Origin: Chloroflexota bacterium
Lineage (GTDB): Bacteria > Chloroflexota > Anaerolineae > Anaerolineales > DRMV01
Reading direction: 5' to 3'
Assembly: GCA_011322445.1 (NCBI GenBank)
Contig: DRMV01000032.1
Span: 62,001 to 126,000 of the forward strand
DNA length: 64,000 bases
Shown here: in pieces, positions 24,586 through 32,140 of the stretch
Layout of the letters: every line of letters starts with the position of its first letter
Position numbering within the stretch: position 1 is the first letter of the stretch
Notes under the pieces: generated by a model
The model's database searches: none
Seen by the model: only the letters and a program-made list of their open reading frames with translations
Told to the model about the DNA's origin: nothing
Made by a program: the position numbers and the translations under genes

Positions 24586-25761
24586 TTAGCGGTCTTCCAG
24601 GGCGGCCACGCCGGGGAGCACTTTGCCTTCCAACATCTCCAGTGAAGCGCCGCCGCCGGTGCTCAAGTGGGTGATTTTGTCGGCCAGGCCGCTCTGATGA
24701 ATCGCCGCCACCGAATCGCCGCCGCCCACAATGCTCACAGCGCCGCTTTCGGCCACCGCTTTGGCAATGCCGAAAGTGCCTTCCGCAAACGGCGGCAGTT
24801 CGAACACGCCCATCGGCCCGTTCCACACCACCGTGTGCGCCGTGCGGATGACTTCCCCAAAAGCGCGCACAGTCTCAGGGCCGATATCCAGCACCCGCCA
24901 CCCGGCAGGCACATCGCCCACCGGCATGGTTTTGCGGTTGGCGTCGGCGGCAAAGGCATCGGCAAGCACCACATCCACCGGCAGGTGCAGTTTGCCGCCC
25001 GCTTCGGCCAGCAGGGCTTTAGCGGTCTCGATAGCGTCGGCTTCCACCAGCGAATCGCCCATCGCAAAGCCCTGGGCGGCGAAAAAGGTGTTCGCCATGC
25101 CGCCGCCAATGAGAATGGCATCGGCCTTGCCGAGCAAATTGCGAATGACGCCGATTTTGTCGCTGATTTTCGCCCCGCCCAAAATGGCGACAAACGGCCG
25201 CTCCGGGGCTTCCAGCGCCTGGCCGAGGTAGCGGAGTTCCTTTTCCATCAGGAAACCGGCCACCGCGGGCAAATAGTGCGCCACGCCCACGGTAGAAGCG
25301 TGCGCCCGGTGTGCCGAGCCAAAGGCGTCGTTGACGAAAAGGTCACAGTCGGCCGCCAGTTGGCGGGCAAATTCGGGGTCGTTTTTCTTTTCTTCGGGAT
25401 GGAAGCGGGTGTTTTCCAGCAGCAGCACGCCGCCAGGCTGCAAGACAGCCTTGGCCGACACCGCCGGCGCGCCCACGCAATCTTCGGCAAAGGCCACCGG
25501 CAATCCCAGCAGGTCGCTCAGGTGGGAAGCTACCGGCCGCAGGGAAAGTTCCGGCACCCGCTTGCCTTTTGGCCGCCCGAGGTGCGACATCAGCACCACG
25601 GCGGCGCCGTTTTGCAACAGATACTCGATGGTGGGAATCGCTGCCCGAATGCGGGTGTCGTCGGCCACCTGCCCTTCTTTCAGGGGCACATTGAAATCAA
25701 CCCGCACGAGCACTTTCTTCCCGGCCACCTCAACATCGCGGACGGTTTTCTTGTTGAACAT
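24586..25761 (-). CDS. pgk: Phosphoglycerate kinase
   Basis: Glycolytic ATP-forming kinase. The ATG at 25761 has GGAGG seven bases upstream and gives 391 residues. It has [19 protein letters not shown], a [14 protein letters not shown] substrate loop, [32 protein letters not shown], the [14 protein letters not shown] hinge, and the closing [13 protein letters not shown] and [16 protein letters not shown]. The frame extends far upstream but without family similarity. It is first in a minus-strand run that continues through ftsZ. gapA is 32 kb away. Confidence 0.97.
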   Translation of the reverse strand: MFNKKTVRDVEVAGKKVLVRVDFNVPLKEGQVADDTRIRAAIPTIEYLLQNGAAVVLMSHLGRPKGKRVPELSLRPVASHLSDLLGLPVAFAEDCVGAPAVSAKAVLQPGGVLLLENTRFHPEEKKNDPEFARQLAADCDLFVNDAFGSAHRAHASTVGVAHYLPAVAGFLMEKELRYLGQALEAPERPFVAILGGAKISDKIGVIRNLLGKADAILIGGGMANTFFAAQGFAMGDSLVEADAIETAKALLAEAGGKLHLPVDVVLADAFAADANRKTMPVGDVPAGWRVLDIGPETVRAFGEVIRTAHTVVWNGPMGVFELPPFAEGTFGIAKAVAESGAVSIVGGGDSVAAIHQSGLADKITHLSTGGGASLEMLEGKVLPGVAALEDR

Positions 25762-25848
25762 GGTTGCCTCCATAGTCTTCGACAAGGGACTCGCTACCTT
25801 CATTCTACCGCGTTCTTGCAACCTTCCCCCAACAAAATCTTTTCGGGT

Positions 25849-25854
25849 TATACT
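25849..25854 (+). promoter_or_regulatory. -10 box (TATACT) for the acyltransferase gene
   Basis: TATACT lies 33 bases before the ATG in the pgk-acyltransferase divergent gap, which is more AT-rich than the genes. The opposite strand has TAGAAT (complement of 25802-25807) that could serve pgk. No clear -35 boxes were seen. Confidence 0.4.
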
Positions 25855-25887
25855 TGGCACCAGCCTTTCAACAGGGCCCTTTTGCTC

Positions 25888-27810
25888 ATGAGCCAAAAAC
25901 ACCTCCGCCTGCCTTACATGCCCGGCCTGGACGGCTTGCGCGCCGTGGCCGTGCTCGCCGTGATGGCTTACCACGCTAACCTGCCGCTGAGCGATGGCGG
26001 CTTCCTGGGCGTGGAAGTCTTTTTCGTGCTTTCCGGCTACCTCATCACTTCGCTGCTGCTGCTGGACTGGCTGGACGATGGCAGGCTGAACTACGGCAAT
26101 TTCTGGCTGCGGCGCGCCCGACGCCTGCTTCCGGCGCTGTGGCTGCTTCTGCTGCTGGTGCCCGTCATGGCGCGCCTGGTCGCCCCCGACGCCCTCTTCC
26201 GCCTGCGGGAAGACGTCCCCGCCGCGCTGGCCTATGTCACCAACTGGGTTTACATCCTCCGCAAGATTTCCTACTTCGAGCAGTTTGGCCGCCCGCCGTT
26301 GCTGCGGCACCTATGGTCGCTGGCAGTGGAAGAGCAGTTTTACCTCACCTGGCCGCTCATCTTCACCGCGCTGATGGCCGCGGGCGGCGACTTCCGACGC
26401 CCCAAACGCCTGTTGAAGCGCTTTACCCTCGCTGCAGTGGTGCTGGCGCTGGCCTCGGCTGCGTGGCGCGCTTACCTTTATGTGCCCTACACCGACCCTT
26501 CGCGCCCCTACTACGGCACCGACACGCGGGCCGCGGCCATCCTTTTCGGGGCAGCCTTTGCCGCGCTCTGGCGTCCCCACCACGTGCGGGAAAACGCCGC
26601 CCTGCGCGCCCGCAGCCGCCGCTGGGCCGAAATACTCGGCTGGGGCGGCCTGGCCGGCCTGCTGGTCATCTTTGCCCGCGTCAACGATTACACCCCCTTC
26701 CTCTACTACGGCGGCTTTCTGCTGGTAGACGCTGCCACGCTGGCCGTCGTTTTCGCCGTCGCCCACCCCGACACCACCTTCGGAAAACTGCTCGGGCACC
26801 CTGTGCCGCGCTGGGTAGGGCTGCGAAGTTACGGCATCTACATCTGGCACTGGCCGATTTTCGCCGTGCTGCGCCCCGGCGAAGACTGGCAGGTTCCCCT
26901 CGCCGCGGCGGTCGTGGTGCAGTTCGCCCTCACCTTCGCCGTGGCCGAAGCCAGTTACCGCTGGCTGGAACACCCCATCCGCAAGCAGGGCTTCAAGGCC
27001 TGGTGGGGCAGTCTGCGCCGCCGGTGGGCGCAGCGGCCTTCGCTCGCCCCGCTGACCGTGGGCGTTTTTCTCGCCCTGCTGGCGGCCAACGTGCAGGGGC
27101 TGGTGCAAGCCAAACCAGCGCCCTTGCCGGAAGCCGCCGCAAGCGCGGCCCCTACGGCTTTTCCCACCCCCACAGCCTTCCCCAGCCCTACAACCACGCC
27201 CCGCCCCGCCACCGCCGTGGCCGCCGCCCTTCCCACAGCCGCTGCCACCGCCTTCCCCAGCCCCGTTGCCACGGCTTTCCCCACCCCGCACCCCGGCCCA
27301 AGCCTCACCATCATCGGCGATTCGGTGCTGCAATCAGCCGTCACCTTCAAATTCTGGCAGGCCTGGGGCAAGCAGGTGGTCGTGGACGCCAAACCCGGCC
27401 GCAAGATGAGCGACCTCGCCACCCTCATCCCCGAACTGGCCGCCAAAGGCCAACTGGCGCCCGTGGTCGTCATCCATCTGGGCACCAACTACCCCTTTGC
27501 CCCGGAAACCTTAGACGACGCCATGAAAACCCTGCTCGCCCACAGCGTCACCACCGTGTTTTTCGTCAACATCCGCCGCCCCGTGCGCTGGGAAGATTTC
27601 GTCAACAAACGCATCGAAGAAGGCGTCGCCCGCTGGCCGCAGGCGTACCTGATTGACTGGCACGCCCTGGCGCTGCAACACCCCGAATGGTTTGTGGAAG
27701 ACCACATCCACCTGCGCTATTACGGCACGCAGGCCTATGTAAACTTCATCATGGCGCAGGTCGGCAAAGTGCTGGGGAAGCCCATCCCCACAGCCACGCC
27801 CGCGCCCTGA
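25888..27810 (+). CDS. OafA/OatA-type membrane O-acyltransferase fused to an SGNH domain
   Basis: The 640-residue product starts [20 protein letters not shown]. Residues about 10-350 form an acyltransferase-3 domain with about ten membrane helices, the catalytic-type His in [14 protein letters not shown], and [19 protein letters not shown] Pro/Thr/Ala linker covers about 415-470. The C-terminal SGNH hydrolase domain has GDS in [18 protein letters not shown], and the D-x-x-H pair in [11 protein letters not shown]. OatA-like enzymes O-acetylate peptidoglycan or polysaccharide at the cell surface; the exact acceptor is unknown. A terminator-like hairpin follows the stop directly. Confidence 0.9.
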   Translation: MSQKHLRLPYMPGLDGLRAVAVLAVMAYHANLPLSDGGFLGVEVFFVLSGYLITSLLLLDWLDDGRLNYGNFWLRRARRLLPALWLLLLLVPVMARLVAPDALFRLREDVPAALAYVTNWVYILRKISYFEQFGRPPLLRHLWSLAVEEQFYLTWPLIFTALMAAGGDFRRPKRLLKRFTLAAVVLALASAAWRAYLYVPYTDPSRPYYGTDTRAAAILFGAAFAALWRPHHVRENAALRARSRRWAEILGWGGLAGLLVIFARVNDYTPFLYYGGFLLVDAATLAVVFAVAHPDTTFGKLLGHPVPRWVGLRSYGIYIWHWPIFAVLRPGEDWQVPLAAAVVVQFALTFAVAEASYRWLEHPIRKQGFKAWWGSLRRRWAQRPSLAPLTVGVFLALLAANVQGLVQAKPAPLPEAAASAAPTAFPTPTAFPSPTTTPRPATAVAAALPTAAATAFPSPVATAFPTPHPGPSLTIIGDSVLQSAVTFKFWQAWGKQVVVDAKPGRKMSDLATLIPELAAKGQLAPVVVIHLGTNYPFAPETLDDAMKTLLAHSVTTVFFVNIRRPVRWEDFVNKRIEEGVARWPQAYLIDWHALALQHPEWFVEDHIHLRYYGTQAYVNFIMAQVGKVLGKPIPTATPAP

Positions 27811-27811
27811 C

Positions 27812-27845
27812 GAAAAACGGCGCTTCCCGTGACGGAAAGCGCCGT
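27812..27845 (-). terminator. Intrinsic terminator for the minus-strand pepF transcript
   Basis: Arms ACGGCGCTT (27817-27825) and AAGCGCCGT (27837-27845) form a stem. On the minus strand it is followed by TTTTTCG. It lies about 150 bases after the pepF stop, beyond the inverted-repeat element, and two bases past the acyltransferase stop. Confidence 0.65.
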
Positions 27846-27859
27846 GTAACCCATCGGAA

Positions 27860-27878
27860 GGCGGGATGGCGTCCCGCC
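27860..27878. repeat. Short palindrome GGCGGGA-tggcg-TCCCGCC
   Basis: Seven-base perfect arms. It resembles the palindrome at 3643-3659 (GCGGGAT/ATCCCGC). It sits directly beside the 99-bp inverted-repeat element. Confidence 0.55.
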
Positions 27879-27886
27879 CTACTTAA

Positions 27887-27985
27887 CCTGAGTCGCGGAT
27901 AAGTGCGTTTCGTGCTTCGACTTCGCCCCCGTTGGTCGCTCCGCTCAGCACGAAACGCTACCAGAGACATTATCCGAAACTGAGG
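27887..27985. mobile_element. MITE-like 99-bp inverted-repeat element
   Basis: Outer arms CCTGAGTCGCGGATAA (27887-27902) and TTATCCGAAACTGAGG (27970-27985) match at 13 of 16 positions when one is complemented. Inner arms GCGTTTCGTGC (27905-27915) and GCACGAAACGC (27948-27958) match perfectly over 11. There is no open frame inside. A decayed left half with the same order of motifs lies at 40834-40880. This is consistent with a non-autonomous element, though no target duplication was recognised. Confidence 0.55.
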
Positions 27986-27997
27986 CTACTTGCAGAC

Positions 27998-29764
27998 TTA
28001 CGGCATCGGCAGGGCTTCCAGTTGCTCCACCCAGCGGCGGATGAGGCCAAAGCCGCCTTCCCAAAACGCCGCCTGGGTGACATCCACACCGGCTTCCTGC
28101 AGAATCTGCATCGGCGGTTTCGAGCCGCCCGCGGCGAGCAGGTCCAGATAGCGGGGGATGAACGCCTCGCCTTCCTCTTGGTAACGCTGGTAAAGCGAGA
28201 GCACCAGTAACTGCCCGAAGGCATAAGCATACACATAGAACGGCGCGTGGTAAATGTGCGGGATGGAAACCCACTCCCAGCGGAATTCGTCGCCGATTTC
28301 CACCGCATCGCCGAACTGGTCGCGCAGGTTTTCCATGTAGGCGTCGGCCAGGGCGTTGACCGACGCGCCCTGCTGCACCATATCGTGCGCCTGCTTCTCA
28401 AACATGGCAAAATAAGCCTGCCGCATGATGGTGGCGTAGTTGTCATCCACCTGGCGGAAGAGCAGGTCGCGGCGCACGGCCTCGTCGGTTTCCTGCTCCA
28501 GCAACATATCCACCAGCAGCATCTCGCCAAAGGTGGAAGCCGTCTCGGCGAGGGGCAGGATGGCGTGCTGGGTAAAGGCGGTGTGGTGGGAAGCCAGCAG
28601 GGAATGCACCGCGTGGCCGAGTTCGTGGGCTAAGGTGGCAGCGTCGTCGGGACGCCCCTGATAACTGACCAGCACCCACGGCGTCAGGCCGGGTTCGATG
28701 GTGGAACAGAACGCTCCGCCGGTTTTACCCTTGCGTACTTCGCTATCCAGATGGTTTTCCGCCAGAATCTTCTCGGCGAGTTCCGCCATTTTGGGGTTGA
28801 AACGGCGATAAGCCGCCAGCACCATCTCCACCGCCTGGCCGAAGTCGTAGGTCTTGTCGGACTTCGCCACGGGGGCATAAATGTCGTAGCGGCGCAGGCG
28901 TTCCATGCCCAGCCAGCGCGCCTTCAGGCGGAAGAAGCGGCGGAAGACCTCGGCGTTTTCCCGCGCCACATCCAGCAGGGTGTCCACGACTTCATCGGGC
29001 AGGTGGTTGGCAAGGTTGCGCACCGCAATGGGGCTGGAAAACTTGCGCAGCACGACGTTTTCGTTGTACCAGTCGCGCACCACGTTCTGGTAAATCTGCC
29101 CCAGAATGGCGCCGTCGTTGCCGTAAACGCGATAGAGTTCCTGGTAGGCTGCGGCGCGCAGGTCGGGGTCATGATGGCGGGCATAGACCATCAGTTCGCC
29201 GCGGGTGAGTTCCTTCGTTTCGCCGTCCACTTCAATTTTGAAGGTGTAGCGGTTGGTGATGGCGCTGTAAAGGGTGATGAGCGCCATCGCACCGGTGGTG
29301 TCCTTCAGGTTGATGACCTTTTCTTCGGCCTCGGAAAGCGTGTGCGGGCGGTAAAGGCGCATCTTTTCCAGGTAATAGCGGTAATCACCGGAAGCCGCCA
29401 TCAACCGCCCGGCGTTCTCGTCATCCAGTGCTTTCCACCAGAGGTCGAAGAACAGCAAGCGGTTCTGCAGGCCCGCCATGCGCTGCCGCACCTGGCCGAG
29501 CAGGTTCTGGGCTTCCTCATCCTGCGTATTTTCGGAAAAGCGCAGGTGGGCATAGCCGTAAATACGGTTGGCAAGGCGGTCAATGGCTTCCAGGCGCTGC
29601 AAGAGTTCGAGGAAAGCCTCGGTGGAAATGTCGGGGCGCAGGTCGGCGCGGCGGGCTTCTACCTCGGCCACCATCGCGTCCAGTTGGTCGAAAGCCGCTA
29701 AGGCGGCCTGGGGAGATTCAAACAGGTCGTTCAGGCTCCAACGGGTTTGGGTATAAGCGGTCAT
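27998..29764 (-). CDS. pepF: Oligoendopeptidase F (M3B metallopeptidase)
   Basis: Cytoplasmic zinc peptidase that degrades oligopeptides. The 588-residue product matches family length. It has the HExxH zinc motif HELGH at residues 380-384 within DDAATLAHELGHAVHSLLA, a downstream Glu in AETASTFGEML, and the substrate-binding end IPHIYHAPFYVYAYAFGQL. GGAG precedes the ATG. Upstream, a 7-bp tandem array fills the gap from ychF, and downstream the MITE-like element begins 12 bases after the stop. Confidence 0.95.
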   Translation of the reverse strand: MTAYTQTRWSLNDLFESPQAALAAFDQLDAMVAEVEARRADLRPDISTEAFLELLQRLEAIDRLANRIYGYAHLRFSENTQDEEAQNLLGQVRQRMAGLQNRLLFFDLWWKALDDENAGRLMAASGDYRYYLEKMRLYRPHTLSEAEEKVINLKDTTGAMALITLYSAITNRYTFKIEVDGETKELTRGELMVYARHHDPDLRAAAYQELYRVYGNDGAILGQIYQNVVRDWYNENVVLRKFSSPIAVRNLANHLPDEVVDTLLDVARENAEVFRRFFRLKARWLGMERLRRYDIYAPVAKSDKTYDFGQAVEMVLAAYRRFNPKMAELAEKILAENHLDSEVRKGKTGGAFCSTIEPGLTPWVLVSYQGRPDDAATLAHELGHAVHSLLASHHTAFTQHAILPLAETASTFGEMLLVDMLLEQETDEAVRRDLLFRQVDDNYATIMRQAYFAMFEKQAHDMVQQGASVNALADAYMENLRDQFGDAVEIGDEFRWEWVSIPHIYHAPFYVYAYAFGQLLVLSLYQRYQEEGEAFIPRYLDLLAAGGSKPPMQILQEAGVDVTQAAFWEGGFGLIRRWVEQLEALPMP

Positions 29765-29782
29765 GGGTAATCTCCAGGGGGA

Positions 29783-29828
29783 AGTTGCAAGTTGCAGGGT
29801 GCAGGGTGCAGGGTGCAGGGTGCAGCGT
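29783..29828. repeat. 7-bp-period short tandem array (CTGCACC units on the minus strand)
   Basis: The ychF-pepF gap holds about six units. In gene direction it reads ctgcacc four times, then ctgcaac and ttgcaac. It abuts the ychF stop. Unit and orientation relative to the downstream gene match the array before recR. Confidence 0.85.
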
Positions 29829-30896
29829 TCAGCGGACGTTGAAACGGATGTGCAGAATGTCGCCGTCCTGGACGACGTAATCCTTGCCTTCCAGGCGGAG
29901 TTTGCCTTCCTTGCGGGCGGCGGCCATGCTGCCCAGGGCCATCAGGTCGTCGTAGGAAATCACCTCGGCGCGGATGAAGCCCTTTTGCAGGTCGGTGTGA
30001 ATCACGCCCGCGGCTTCGGGGGCTTTCGCGCCGCGGCGCACCGTCCACGCCCGCACTTCGTCTTCGCCCACGGTGAAGAACGAAATCAGCCCCAGCAGTT
30101 CATACGAAAGGCGGATGACCCGATTCAGGCCGGGTTCCTCAATGCCATATTCGGCGAGGAACATCTCGGCATCGTCGGGCGGCAGTTGGGCAATTTCCAT
30201 CTCCAGTTTGCCCATCAGCGAAGCCACCGCGCTGCGCTTGTGGGGGTAGTCCAGCGTCGGGGGTTCCTGGCCTTCGCCAAGGTTGAACAAAATCAGCAGC
30301 GGCTTGCGGGAAAGAAAGCCGAAACCGGCCAGCAGTTTTTCCTCGGCGGGGGTGAGTTCCACATCCCGCAGGGGGATTTCGGCGGAAAGGGCTTCGTGAA
30401 GTTTGTGGAACAGCGCCTGCTCCTGCTCCACCTGCTTGCGGTCGCGGGCGCTTTTCTTCCATTCCTCTTCCAGCCGCTCCAGTTTGCGCTCCACGGCAAT
30501 CAGGTCGTTGAGCAGGAATTCGGCGTCCATCGCAGCCACATCGCGCAGCGGGTCCACGCTGCCCATGGGATGCGGCACGCTGTCGCTCTCGAAGCAGCGC
30601 ACGACGTGCACCAGCCCGTCCATCTGGGTGAGTTGGTTGAGCAGCGGGCCGGAAATGTCGCCGCCGGCCTTGCCTTCCAGCCCGGCGATGTCGGCATAGG
30701 TGACTTTGGCGTAAATCGTACGGCGGGGGTTGAACATGGCCGAAAGGGCGTCCACCCGCGGGTCGGGGACGTCCACCACGGCAGTATGCACCTCAAAGCG
30801 CCCGCCGCTCATGGTGAGGGGGGCGTCGCCGCGGGTAAGGGCGTTGAAAACCGTGGTTTTCCCGCTCTGGGAAAGGCCGATAATGCCTAAGCGCAT
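29829..30896 (-). CDS. ychF: YchF-family (Obg-related) ATPase/GTPase
   Basis: P-loop NTPase associated with ribosomes and redox stress in other bacteria. The ATG at 30896 gives 355 residues. The P-loop is GLSQSGKTT instead of the common GxPNVGKST, so this is a divergent branch. It keeps the DIAGLEGKA switch II region, a long coiled-coil helix (ERKLERLEEEWKKSARDRKQ), NLGE in place of the usual N-x-x-E specificity motif, and a C-terminal TGS/DUF933 domain (ISFFTVGEDEVRAWTVRRG). A tandem repeat array lies immediately upstream. A TATAAT-type promoter was not identified. Confidence 0.88.
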   Translation of the reverse strand: MRLGIIGLSQSGKTTVFNALTRGDAPLTMSGGRFEVHTAVVDVPDPRVDALSAMFNPRRTIYAKVTYADIAGLEGKAGGDISGPLLNQLTQMDGLVHVVRCFESDSVPHPMGSVDPLRDVAAMDAEFLLNDLIAVERKLERLEEEWKKSARDRKQVEQEQALFHKLHEALSAEIPLRDVELTPAEEKLLAGFGFLSRKPLLILFNLGEGQEPPTLDYPHKRSAVASLMGKLEMEIAQLPPDDAEMFLAEYGIEEPGLNRVIRLSYELLGLISFFTVGEDEVRAWTVRRGAKAPEAAGVIHTDLQKGFIRAEVISYDDLMALGSMAAARKEGKLRLEGKDYVVQDGDILHIRFNVR

Positions 30897-30903
30897 GGAA
30901 AGA

Positions 30904-30980
30904 CTCCTGTGTTCAGTGAACGGTGCACGGTGTTCAGTGTAGTATGCACTGTGCACTGTGCACCGTGCACCATGCACCAA
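30904..30980. repeat. 7-bp-period short tandem array (GTGCACN-type units)
   Basis: About ten degenerate heptamers between the ychF start and the tRNA-Leu promoter, for example gtgttca, gtgaacg, gtgcacg, atgcact, gtgcact, gtgcacc, gtgcacc, atgcacc. GTGCAC is itself palindromic, so the array can fold on either strand. It is the longest of the arrays. Confidence 0.8.
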
Positions 30981-30983
30981 ATA

Positions 30984-31012
30984 TTGACCTTCGCCGCCAA
31001 TCCGATTATACT
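30984..31012 (+). promoter_or_regulatory. Sigma-70-type promoter of tRNA-Leu
   Basis: TTGACC (30984-30989), a 17-base spacer, and TATACT (31007-31012). The predicted start is about five bases before the mature tRNA 5' end. It is one of the two best -35/-10 pairs in the window. Confidence 0.8.
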
Positions 31013-31023
31013 TGACCGTGCGT

Positions 31024-31112
<89 letters not shown>

Positions 31113-31113
31113 A

Positions 31114-31144
31114 AAAGGCGGCACACAGCCGCCTTTTTCTTTTT
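31114..31144 (+). terminator. Intrinsic terminator after tRNA-Leu
   Basis: Stem AAAGGCGGC (31114-31122) with GCCGCCTTT (31128-31136), loop ACACA, then TTTTTCTTTTTT. It is a strong rho-independent terminator two bases after the CCA end. Confidence 0.9.
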
Positions 31145-31337
31145 TAAGCCGCAACGCTTTGGCTGAGTCACTGCTCAGGTGGCCACAAGACAACGCAAAA
31201 AAAGCATCCACCGATTTCACAGATTAGCACAGATTGGCGTTGATTGAGCAAAAAACACCAAAATACCGCAGAGTATAGCGCTTACCTTCGTTCCTTGGCG
31301 CCCTTGGCGTCCCTCTCTGCGCCTCTGCGCTACCTAA
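31145..31337. other. Gene-free stretch with degenerate dispersed repeats
   Basis: No coding frame or RNA was found between the tRNA-Leu terminator and tRNA-Arg. It contains TTTCACAGATTAGCACAGATTGGCG (in part at 31210-31235), related to 19313-19370. It also contains an imperfect repeat TTGGCGCCCTTGGCGTCCC then CTCTGCGCCTCTGCGC at about 31290-31330. These look like worn repeats. Confidence 0.5.
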
Positions 31338-31410
31338 AGCCCCAGGCGGGATTCGAACCCGCGACCCACCGCTTAGGAGGCGGTTGCTCTATCCCCTGAG
31401 CTACTGGGGC
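31338..31410 (-). tRNA. tRNA-Arg(CCT), overlapping the 3' end of lipB
   Basis: On the minus strand: acceptor arms GCCCCAG and CTGGGGC, D-arm GCTC-AGGGGATA-GAGC, anticodon loop CTCCTAA (anticodon CCU) between ACCGC and GCGGT, variable GGGTC, T-arm GCGGG-TTCGAAT-CCCGC. All stems pair fully. The base after the acceptor stem would be U73, unusual for tRNA-Arg, and CCA is not encoded. It reads AGG codons. The lipB frame continues into it and stops at the TAA in the anticodon loop. Confidence 0.95.
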
Positions 31411-32140
31411 GCTCACCAGCGGCAGGAATTATACCATCGCGCGCCCAGAGGCACCCAAAAACATCAGCAAAAGCCGCTTGCAGCACATCCAGCACGGCTT
31501 CCCACGGCGGGGGGGGCTGCACCAGGTCGGCCAGGTTCGCCACAGCATAGCCGCGCAGGCCGCAGCCCACAATGCCCGCCCAGTGTGCGGGGTTAGTCGC
31601 GAGGTTGAGGGCAAAGCCGTGCTGCGAAATGCCGCGGGCATCCACTTTGACGCCAATGGCGGCGATCTTGCCGGGCGCGCCGTCGGGCAGGCGTACCCAC
31701 ACGCCCGTCATGCCCTCCATGCGGAAGCCCTTGACGCCAAAAGCAGCCAGGGTGCGGATGAGGACGGCTTCCAGACGGCGCAGGTAGCCGAGATAATCGT
31801 TTTCAGGAAGGCGAAACCGGCCCGCGCCCACCGGCAGAGGCTGCCCCAGCGGCAGCAGGGGGTAGCCCACAATCTGACCGGGGCCGTGGTAGGTCACATC
31901 GCCGCCGCGATCCACCCAGACCACCTCAATGCCCCGCCGCCGTGCGCCTTCCTCGCCCCACAGCAGATTGGCGGGGTCGCCGCGCCGCCCGAAGGTGAAG
32001 GTCGGCGGGTGGGAAAGCAGCAGCAAAGCGGGCGGGTGCTCTCCTACGGCAATGCGGGAAGCCAGCGCCCGCTGGCGCGCCCAGGCTTCCCGGTAAGGCA
32101 CTTCGCCCCAGCGGTAGCAGCGGCAAACCCGCGGCGTCAA
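31373..32140 (-). CDS. lipB: Octanoyltransferase LipB
   Basis: Transfers octanoyl from ACP to lipoyl domains in lipoate synthesis. The 255-residue product has RALASRIAVGEHPPALLLLS, the DRGGDVTYHGPGQIVGYPLL signature, the catalytic-type Lys in GKIAAIGVKVDARGISQHGF and ALNLATNP. A Cys follows in the usual position (IVGCGLRGY). The start is TTG at 32140, which has GGAGG upstream and overlaps the previous stop as TTGA. The last 12 residues are encoded by the 5' half of tRNA-Arg, and the TAA lies in its anticodon loop. Confidence 0.9.
   Translation of the reverse strand: MTPRVCRCYRWGEVPYREAWARQRALASRIAVGEHPPALLLLSHPPTFTFGRRGDPANLLWGEEGARRRGIEVVWVDRGGDVTYHGPGQIVGYPLLPLGQPLPVGAGRFRLPENDYLGYLRRLEAVLIRTLAAFGVKGFRMEGMTGVWVRLPDGAPGKIAAIGVKVDARGISQHGFALNLATNPAHWAGIVGCGLRGYAVANLADLVQPPPPWEAVLDVLQAAFADVFGCLWARDGIIPAAGERPSSSGDRATAS
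31428..31436 (-). promoter_or_regulatory. Extended -10 promoter of tRNA-Arg inside the lipB coding end
   Basis: On the minus strand TGG is followed by TATAAT (complement of 31428-31433). The predicted start is about ten bases before the mature tRNA 5' end. No -35 consensus was seen. The tRNA can therefore be expressed separately from lipB. Confidence 0.6.

Noticed and set aside
24667..25887. A 407-codon extension upstream of the acyltransferase
   Set aside because: It lies antisense to the clearly coding pgk gene, and the acyltransferase has its own start with a matching N-terminus and a nearby -10 box.
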